Origin: Lingula anatina
Taxonomy: Eukaryota; Brachiopoda; Lingulata; Lingulida; Lingulidae
Direction of reading: 5' to 3'
DNA: 64,000 nt
Assembly (NCBI RefSeq): GCF_001039355.2
Contig: NW_019775447.1
Location: forward strand, 5,351-69,350
Made by a program: the position numbers and the translations under genes. Position 1 is the stretch's first letter. Each line of letters begins with the position of its first letter. The notes below the pieces were generated by a model that was not told the origin of the DNA, did not search any database, and saw nothing but the letters and a program-made list of their open reading frames with translations. Positions 13,158 to 24,117 of this stretch are shown here, piece after piece.

Positions 13158-16100
13158 CTCTCTCTGATGGCTAATTGTCAGCTTATGTTGGCCATTATAA
13201 TGAACTAGAGGTGTATGGTGACACTAGTGGCAGCTTTCATGCTTTAAATCATGTGTCTCCATAAACTGTTATTGAAGCTTTTCATATCTGCCGTTTATCC
13301 AGCATTGCCATTTCACATTAAACTGTGCTTCATAATTTGCTATTGCCATGAACAGTAGTTTAAATTTTGGCTAACTAATAGGTCGTGTGCAAAATGGTTT
13401 AAAAAAGAATTTATTTATTTATTTATTTAAAGTTTGACAGTCGATTGGCATTTATATTTCTCAGTACTAGAAGATACAGAAATGTAAGGGACAAAATTTT
13501 ACATATATGATTCCCCTTGCGGAAAAAGGTCACCAGTTTTCATGTATTAAATATCCATGGCAACGTTTCAGAGCGAGCTAAGTCAGAGGATGACTATCTG
13601 TCTATCAGAAAAAGTTAGTATATTCACGGTCCTCGTTGTTTTATTATGAGCATGACCGGTGAAGTCCAAGAGACTTTCTAAGCCTAGTTTTACTGTACTG
13701 TGAAGGTCACCAAAAACCAGGCAAGGTGAAGGGATTTTATATGAAAGAAACATCTTGATTGATTTTTCGTTTTTCATTTGCAAAATTTCTGGCAATTGTT
13801 ATTTAAGATAGCAGAAACAATTATACCGGAAATAAGTTACAGGTGGCAGAAAAAAATTATAGCAGGAAAATGTCAGAAGAATAACTTGTTCATTAAGACC
13901 TATGAAGACTTGTTCATAGCCATCTTATATAACCTAGTATTTATATTTTGCAGATTTTTTAAACTTTCCCACTTCTGCCATTACCTTTCCATCCTGTTCC
14001 TTTCCATCAGCCAGCTTCCCTTCTCCGTTATTGGTTTTGGTGTACCTATCATTTCAGCATACAGTGTATATATACCCCTGTTAGCTTGTGATCAATATAA
14101 ATGTTTGACAAAGTAGTGTTTTGGTAGGGCGCGTTTATCAGGGTTATCAACCTACCTGGAAATCAGGGAAGACCTGGAAAATGACTTCGAATCCCCCTTT
14201 TTTTAGTCAGGGAAAATTCTGGGAATATGTGATAAGTTCTTCAGATCAAGGAAACTCCAGGAAATTTTGTTCTCAAAAATGTTGGGAAATCCTGTTTCTT
14301 GTCCTTCTTTATTCCCTACTCCTATTAATTCTTATTCCCATGATATATATTTCCCTAGGCTTACATTGTGTTTTCGCAGCTCATCTCATACAACATACAG
14401 ATCTATGGGAACGCAATGTTAAGTAACAGAAGTATGTGGGGATAGCATATCACTGAAATAGGAAATAAAAATGGAGAAGGAGAAATGGAAAAAAGAAAAA
14501 TTGCCCAACATTGGCATTACTTTGTCATAAATATAAGCATGCATGCAAGCAGCACATTACGCAAGTTTGCACCACTCCCAAATAGAACGTTCGCAAAGTT
14601 TGGAGCTATGCTTTGTAAGAAAAGATTCCCCTGCCCTGAATGTCACCTTCATATTTAGCTTGTCCAGCCTGAAATTATATTCCTCACTTGATTGCACGTG
14701 AGCAGCATTTGTTGACTTTATTATTATTATTATTATTATTTTAAATTTATTCTTTAGTTATTCACTTACAGGGGCAGTTATTTTTGACTTTGAAAAATCA
14801 GTGCTGCTGCAACATCTGATAAAATTTCCACTTGTTGCATTGGTTCACGTTTTGCATAAATTGGAAGCAATTGTGTTTTTTGTGAATTGTTTCCTGGAGT
14901 ACCATATTATACACATATGGATGTATAATTACTCGGTGCATTTTATAGTTTTATGATCATGGTACTAAGAGATGTATGGTACTATTTTCTGTGTATTTTC
15001 TCACAATCATAGTATGGTATCCAGCGCATAATGATAAACATTAATGGCATGACGTTTATGTTGTGATTTAATTGTTTTATAATGACTATGCACACATGAT
15101 GTAACAGTTATGGGGCTGAAGGAATGTTTTGCTTTTGAAATATTTTTAGTAGTCTCGGATGAGTAAAGCGTTTCAGCAGCATGTTTGATATGTTTTGCAT
15201 GTTTTTTTATATAAATGTTATATTGAGATGGATCTTCAGTGAGAATTTATGCTGTGTATGCATACTAGTGTTGGTGGATAAAGTATGCTGTTTCACTGTT
15301 ATTAAGTCAGATATCAAAATTAAGGAAAGTATTCACTGAAACATATATTATTTCAGATGTCAAGTTGTCTATTTTTGATCTGCTGTGATAAGGGTATTGA
15401 AAGTGTTAAAAATGACCATATAAACTGTTGTAAAAAGTTCCAATTTCTGCTTTTGGTGTTTTAAAATTTTTTGTTCCCATCCCTGTGGCAACCACAGCTG
15501 GTTGTGTCAGGTGTGCTGTGCTGTTTACACCCAGCACAATTGGTGATTGTGCCAGGATGTGCCTTTGATTCTCACCTAACACAATGTCATTTCAGTTGAT
15601 GATGCCAAGACAATGGAGGACGCACTTATTCTGAAAGTCATTGAAGCCTACTGTACAAGTGCCAAGACAAGACACACTGTTAACTCATGTGAGTATTACA
15701 CATGTTTTCTTATAATATAAATAAAGTCCTTAGGCAGAAATATTCTACGTCAGTTTAACTAGTCAGAGATAGACCCAGACCCCAAACATGATTGTATCCT
15801 AGACAACAGACTTCAGTTCCATATCAAAACCCATAATTATGACCATCATTGGGGTGGGGGGTGGGGTCCTTCTAGGTAGACTGACTTAGAACGTTTACTG
15901 GATCAGTCTGCATTGTTTAGGGGCTGACCTCACAAATGGGTTATAGTCTGAAACAGTGCACTCGGTAGGATTTTTCTAAGGGAGTACCGTACCCCTTGCC
16001 CAAAAAAAGAAGGGGTAATTTTCAAAATGAAGGGGTAAAATTAAAAAATGCTCATCAAGGTGTAATTTTGTGTATTAATAATCATGCAATCACACAGTTC

Positions 16101-19100
16101 ACTTTCATAACAATAACCCACTATCCTTTTATCCAAAATCTTTTATTATTGCAATTTAACAAAAAGAAAACAAAAACAAAATGGACAGGTCACGCATAGG
16201 TCACGACTAGATACTGTGTTTCTTTGACTAGAGTAAAAGTAACTGGTGCTACCTAGTAAATGTAACAAAAGGAAAACATTCCTCTTTTGGCTTGAAAACA
16301 AAAATCTCAAAATAAATATAATAATAACAATCTCAAAATAAAAGATCTCAANGTTTACAGAGGTCGTGATTTAACTTGCTGCATGTTTTTCAAGGTTTTA
16401 AACCATGTCAATGTAAACAAGCTAAAATATAAGTCAGTAGTTTCTTCATCATAGTGGACAATTACACAATTATCCTGAATTGAAGCAGATCAAATTTTTT
16501 GTGTAAAAGTGAATGTTTTGACCAAACTTTAGACCAAAATAATGAGAAAATTTAATCTGATACTGGATCTTATGTTAAACAGATAACTCTCAACATTCAT
16601 GTGAACCAATGGCAGGTGACTGTCACCTTGTGCCACTGGTGACAACTCCAATTAAGAAGGTCTTGTGATAAAGTCGAAGCATCCTGATCTCTGTTTCAAT
16701 GTAAGATCCAGTATAAGGTTTAATTTTCTTATTATTTTGGTGTAGAAGTTTAGACCAGGCCCTGGTATCAAAAAAAAAAAAAAAAAACTCAAGTCATGTC
16801 CCCTGGCTAAGAACTTTATTACTAAGCTTACATGGTCACATGGTCACATCTTACACTATCAGGAGCAGTGTACTAACACCCTCATGGAAATCCTAGCCAA
16901 CTAAGCCAGGGAACTGACTTCCTTTTTTTTTTTAATTTTGTTTCGTGAAACTGGGGCCAGCTTTTAATAGATAGCTCTCATTGTGAAACTGATCCCAGCC
17001 AGCATAGTTGACATTGATGGCATGAGTGCGTGTCACTGATGACTGATGGAGAAGTGTTCCTGCCTTGGGGGTTCAAACCGAGCTGTGCAACTTTGGTTCT
17101 GTCACCTCATCATGTTGGTTCAATTCATAGACTTGCCAAGATTTTTAAGATGTAAAATGAGCTTTTTTTGCAAATGCACAAATCCGCATGCACAGAAAAT
17201 GCAGCTTATATTTAAGGAGACTGGGCACAAAGAGGATTTTAAATGCCTGATTTTGAGGGAAGATGCACAAAATTGCCTTATACTTAATCTTGTAGCATAA
17301 AGTTAAGCTTACCAGGCACTTGGTCAGAAAAGATTCACTCTGAATCAAAATTTAATCCAAGTCCTATTTCATTTCTAAAGATATGTCAACTCAAGGGGTA
17401 AAAAAGGTCCACTTTTTCACAGGGAGAGCTTTTAATATAAATTGCTGACTTGCCTTTGGTACTCTTTCAAAGTCTGTGATGTGATTGGAGAAAAGGAAAA
17501 AATTGCACCCTGTGTCTTAAGATGAAGGCTTCGTTCACATGCAAAGTCTATTTTCTAAATTCTATTTTCTATTCGCGCTATCTTATGATCACGGTTTGTG
17601 CCCTGAATATCCCGCCGTGTAATTACTGGCAGCGCGAGCCAGTTACTTATAGTAACTTATAGTCACTGGCTCGCGCTGCCAGTAGTTACGCCGCGGGATA
17701 TTCAGGGCACAGACTGTGATCATAAGATATACCGCAAATAGAAAATAGAATTTAGAAAATAGACATTGCATGTGAACGAAGCCAAAGTTTACACCCCATG
17801 TTCAGAGATACAGTTTGCACCATGTGTTTTAAGCTACCCCATCTGAGATATTGCATATGCTTTTGATGTAGGAAATCTTTATGTATCTTGTACATGAAGT
17901 GGTAGAACTAGTTGTTGTTTTATGTCAGCTTCTATTAATTCAGCTACAGTTGAATATGTTGTATATATGTTGTATATTAATGGTCAGTATATCTTATATA
18001 ATAATGGCCAGTGAATGCATGATACAACCCAGATAGTTTAAAATTTTATAGATTTGCAGATTGAAATTCTTTTGTCAATAGCTTGGGAAACAAACTGAGT
18101 GCCAGTTTGAATATATATATGACTATAAGCTGGTGGAATTTTGGCTGGTATGGTTCCAGTTGCTTTCTAATTGAAAACCTAGTGATAAAACAACTTCTAC
18201 ATTTCTATCGAAACCTTTCAACGTAACAACGTCCCCAATATTTGTGAAAAAAATATTATTTTGTGTGTAAATAACAACATCCCCAATATTTGTGAAAAAA
18301 AAAAAATTATTTTGTGTGTAAATAACAACATCCCCAATATTTGTGAAAAAAAATTATTTTGTGTGTAAATACAGATGTGAAATGAAATTACCTGTCAAGT
18401 CTTTTTTATGCATACACTAACTCCGGAAAAGCATTCCCATGTAGCTATATAGCCAGAGGGGGATTTGCGTAAAAATATCATTAACTCCGCACAATGTACA
18501 GTTTTTACATTGCTCATCACTCATTAACAAGGCATTAGTGCTGTTTGATTGCTTGATTACTTTGGGTCTGTAAAACATGTTTAAAGTTGTACCTGGTTAG
18601 TTTGCCTTCTGTGATCAGAGCTCCTCAACTACTGGTCGTGATGTAGGAGTGGATCCAGAGATATTTTCTGACAATATTCCAAATTATCTTTGTTGATCCA
18701 TCCTCCATTTTTGATGGTCTTCCAACAGAAAAAAATAGATACCCATCAATAAAAACTTTTAAATCTGACCATCTTCCAGAAGACCCAGAAGACGGGTCTC
18801 AATCCGCCCCTATGCTTAGGATCTTTACTGCTGTTTCCAAACAATTTTACAGATCAACTGTTTTCTCTCTCTCTCTCTCTCTCTCCCCCCCTCATCCCTT
18901 CCCCCATGTTGTAACGACAGTAATCTCAGAATAACTAGGGAAATTTGGGAGCCCTTTGTGAACATATATAAAAATTGAAGGAAACAACAACAAAATTGTT
19001 TTGAAACAAGAGGATAGCCATAGTACCATTTAGCAAACTAGCCTCAGAGACTCCTTTCAATTCATGCACACATAAAGATATATTCAGAAAGTGTTTTAAG

Positions 19101-22100
19101 CAAACAGATCAGGTCATGCTGCATTAGATAGTCTAAGAGTAGATCGTATAATCTGACATACATAAAATAAGCATTGATCACTACATAATATAATATAATA
19201 TAATATAATATAATATAATATAATATAATATAATATAATATAATATAATATAATATAATATAATATAATATAAGCCAGGCCCCAGGGCAAGTGTAGTAAG
19301 GGGGGGTTAAAACAGTCACACTTTTTGTTGGCAAAGGTCCACACTGGTTTCGATGTAGGTTCGATTCTATGTATATATAATTGTCTGAAGGTGGGTCAAC
19401 TAAAGGGGTAAAGAGGTCCACATTTTAAGAAATGAACTTAAAGTAGCTAGCATTGTACTTGCCACTAATCTCAAGGCTGGGTGTATTGCATGGCTAGTTA
19501 ATGGCTGGTTAATGTGGTAAATAGTGCAGTTTTTATGGTCTGTTGAAAGGGTGTTCCTATAATGCTATGATATTATGTATGCAATAAATATAGCCTAGAA
19601 TTTTTATTTTTTTATTTACTTGTATGTGTGCATGTGTGTGTATGGAAAGTTGATGTTGTAGCAATTACATTGACATCACGCAGCATGGCCTTATGGTGTT
19701 TATTTGGTATTAAATGTTACTCCTGATGTGAAAGAAAAAAAACATGATTGATTCAACAGATAACCAGAGGTTGTCAGTCACTAAAGCATGCTTCCCATAA
19801 ACTGATGTCCCTCTATAATTATTTTGCTCTGTGTTAGATTTGTTTGGTCTGTTATTTATTGTTTATTCATCATGTCTTAAATTTTTTTCTCTCATCTAGT
19901 CATTCTTTCATTTATTTATTTATTTAAGCAGCCGTCATTTTATATTGCCCCTCATTTGCAATTTCTCTAATGTATTACTAATTTCATTTGTCATATAAAA
20001 AAACAAGAGCAGAAGTAACAGGCATCAATAAATGTGTGATTTCATCATCTTTCATGCTGCATTTATCTCTGACAGTGGATTTGTCCAAGTTACGTGAGTT
20101 TGACCGAGATAGCGTCACCGATCAGACGCCATTAGTTTCACCAGAATATGGCGATTATACTAGAATGAGGATAATGCGTGGCTTTTGTTGCGCAAGTTTT
20201 CCTGTTACGCGAAGCATCACAAAGAGCCTAAAGAGGCTCACCTAGAAACTTGACTAGCACTAATTGTTTTTGGTGTTTTTATTAAGAAGGACGTTTTAAA
20301 GACCTAATCAACACTTTTAAAGTGTTTTAACTATAAGACAGTAAGGAATTGAAAGTAGGTTTTGTAATTGTCAAAGCACACATGCAAAGTGTTTATTTTC
20401 AGTTTAAAAAAATACAATATGTTCAACACATAAAGTTTCTTTTTTTTTTCTATATTGATGTTAAGCCAGATTGATGAGAACAGATTAATGCATCTGATTG
20501 AATTGCGGTTGATGATTGAACAAAAAAAGTACCATCATTTAAATCTGAAACATTTTTTTTTGTTGTTGTTCTATGATAATGTGTATGTTAAGGCAGGTGG
20601 ATGGTATTCCTTAAAGGGATAATAACTCTTCGTATGAGATCTATATTTCACAATCAAAACATTGTGAACAACTCATAGAAATATAATATATTCTGTTGTA
20701 CCACAAAAACTGCAGTTATAGCTATTATTCTGATATCTGAGCTTGTTTTTACACCACGTGACCTCATTGATGGCTATACTCTATTATAATCTCTTAAGAG
20801 ATTTTAACAAAAACCAAACTTTTTTTAAAAAAACCAAGGACTAACTTTGAATGTAAAAATGGATTCATTGACCATTGGTTAGTATGGGAAAATTGTTATT
20901 TACTCCAGGAAAATTAATTTTTTGGCCAAAACGAAGAGTTATTATCCCTTAAATGTAATCCTTCTCTTAGAGAGGCATTCACAACAGGTAATACTTGGAT
21001 CTACAGATCCACCGATCAGATATTGCGGACCCTACATGTGGAAAAGCTGACTAATCAGCTGATGGTCTCCCCGCCTCCACACGCGCTGTCCTTTGCAGGG
21101 ATCTAGCAATTAAACCTCAGAGCTGTGATTTAATCCATTTAATGGTGGAGGCGGGGAGACCATCAGTGGATTAGTCGGTTCTTCTTTTACGTATGGTCCG
21201 CCATATTTAATCCACGGATCTGTAGATCCAAGAATCATCTGCTGTGAATGCCCTCTTATTTTAAAAGCCGTTAGTTTCTGGGAATCTAAAGAATGACACA
21301 GTGGGGTCTGTTTACATCAACTTTAGAAAGTGTAATTCTATATGGATATGCTCTATATCCGCTGGATAACTGTCCAGAGGATAACAGATTATCATAACTT
21401 TCATAAGGTTATCCTATGGTTGTGCCCTATATCCGCTGGATAACTATCCAGAGTATAACAGATTATTATAGCATGATCCTGTTGATGTGCTCAATATCCT
21501 GAGGATAACTATCTGAAGGAGAACAATTTTACCATAGCATTATCCTATGGATATGCTCTATATCTTCAGGATAAGTGTCAAGAGGATAATAAATTACCTA
21601 ATGGAAAGTATCATCGCTAGGATAGCCCTGTCCAATGTTGGTGAAACTGAGCTCAGATGTCATGATATTTTGTCATCATCTTCAGTGTCAAGTATTTTTT
21701 TTATGGGTTTGTAATGATAATTGACCTAGTTTTAAATGGCAGTTGACATGGTTTTTAATGGTGATTGACCTTGTTTATCCTCACATGGCACAAGTGATTC
21801 TCAGTAACTAACAGCTAATGTCGGCTAAACTATATTAATCAAAACCCATTATTTTTCTTTACCCCTTTTATTGTGTTACTAACCGAAAGCTTTAAGTATG
21901 ATTGCTTATGGGAAATTTATGCTCAGCCTAAGTGCTTAATGTTGAAGTTTTTTTAATGAAGAGCACATTGATTAAGATTTATAAAACTGAAATAAGATAC
22001 AGCTTAGATTCTTGGGGAAAAGTGCTTTTAAAAAAGCAATTTATGATTAATTTTAATTAAAATATATGTAAGTTTGAACATGTTTTTTAAAATATCTGTG

Positions 22101-24076
22101 TGTGATTCTACATGACTTTTAGAAATAATATTCTTTCAAAAGTATATCTTTTAAAGAGAGAGAGAGTGGATCTCTTAATTAAGGGGAATATGTATTAGAT
22201 GTTGATGGCATCGGTGCCAATTTTTTATCATCAGATGTGACATATTCATTGTCAGAATGTAAAATTGTGTCCTTTTTTTTCTTTAGTAGAGTTTTGCTTA
22301 TGTATAAAATATGTATGAACTATTTACAATTTCTTAATAAATGTTGTCAGGTAAGGAAGTTCCCTGTTTTTTTTTGTTTGTTTTTTTTTTTTTTTTTTTT
22401 TTTCTGTAAGCTTGGGCAGAATATGTGGGGGTGGGTGGAACGATACATGTCATGATTTAAGATCTAGAGCTACAGTTTGCTTATTGCTATACTGATGTCC
22501 ATTCTACATCTCTCTCACTATCTGCAAGGTTTTGATGTCCATTACCGCTTTAACACCCCATACGTGAGTCTGAACAATAGCCCTATGCAGCAGAGGAAAC
22601 GGCCGTCAAGTCAGGGAGGTAAAAAGATAAAAATGATGCCAACACCCCACCCATCTCACCCCTATTATTCTTATGTTATATATTTCAGTTGAAGAGTCTT
22701 GCCTTTTTGTGATGTTAAAAATTAAGTTTTATTATTATTTATTCACCATTAAAAGGAACTTGCTGATAGAGATAAGCCTCTGCTGCCAAACCTGCCCATG
22801 TTAACTAAAATTAACTTATGTTTGAATATGGTAGATTATTATGGTTGATAGTGGTTGATTAAATGGAATGCAAAATTATAATTATGATGATCTGTAACTC
22901 TCCAAATGCTTGTTTTAATTGATTTTGTTATATATCAAATCTTGACAACAACTTTTCATACTCACCTAATAATTTTAGATAGATTTTTATATTTTTGTAC
23001 TATGATTATTTTCCTTTAAAAAATCCCTTTGTTTTGTTTTGATGCTTGTATCCCTGCTGTATGATTTTAAATTAGTAACTAAAAGTAGATCGAAGTCATT
23101 CCATGTTATTCCCTTGATTATAGGCTTAAATATCATCTGAATAAATTTTGTGAAGATATCCTATTATATCATAACATTTAATATGATGTAGCACTATTCA
23201 CAGTCAATGCATGGCAGTTTTTCTTCGTGAAAATGAAAAAAGTACAACAAATGTGAAATGAAGATTTTGGATAAAAGTAATCTCATGTAAACTTTTTGGC
23301 CTGGTATTGTTCTGTTGTTATGTCATGTTAGACTCCCTGATGCATGCTACAGTTCTAAATAATCTGAAAAATCTTAATGTGTTCGATATGTTAATCAACT
23401 AGGCATCTTGTAGATTTCAATTGCCAAATTAATAAATGATGTAGTGCTTAACGGAGTTTCCCCCCCTGCATTATGTCAACTCAAAAATTTATTTTGAACC
23501 CTGAATAAAAGTAAGCATGTTTTTATTTTATTAATTAATAGGTTAAATGTAATATGTGAAATCATTTGTGAAAATTATCAGTACAACGTGTCCTCCTGAA
23601 AATCTGAATTTAATAAATAAATGTGGTATCTAATTATAATTAGATTAAATTTAATTATAACTGGTGATAATATGTCAGTGTTATTGTAGGATAAATAATG
23701 TAATATTTTACATTAGAATGCTAAATTCAGTAGAAAACCTTTCAAAGTCATTTAACAATCAAGTTTTTTATATGATTATTTTTAATAATAATAATTATAT
23801 CTTTTCACTATTGAAGATTTTAGTGTTGACTATTGGTGTAACACACCAATTCTGTATCTCAATGATAAACCCGCCTTATCCACTAAGATCAGCTCTCCGG
23901 GACACTCTCCTGTCAGAAAAGGTAACAAAGTGGATTTTTTTGCTCGATGTGATCGACCTAAGTATGTATTATGAGTAAAAACCCCTACTACCCTACTAAA
24001 TTTGGCCTGTAATATATGATGCCTGTCTTTGAGAAAGGATAGAGTTTATTTATTTTGATTCAATATTTTTTCATTG

Positions 24077-24117
<41 letters not shown>

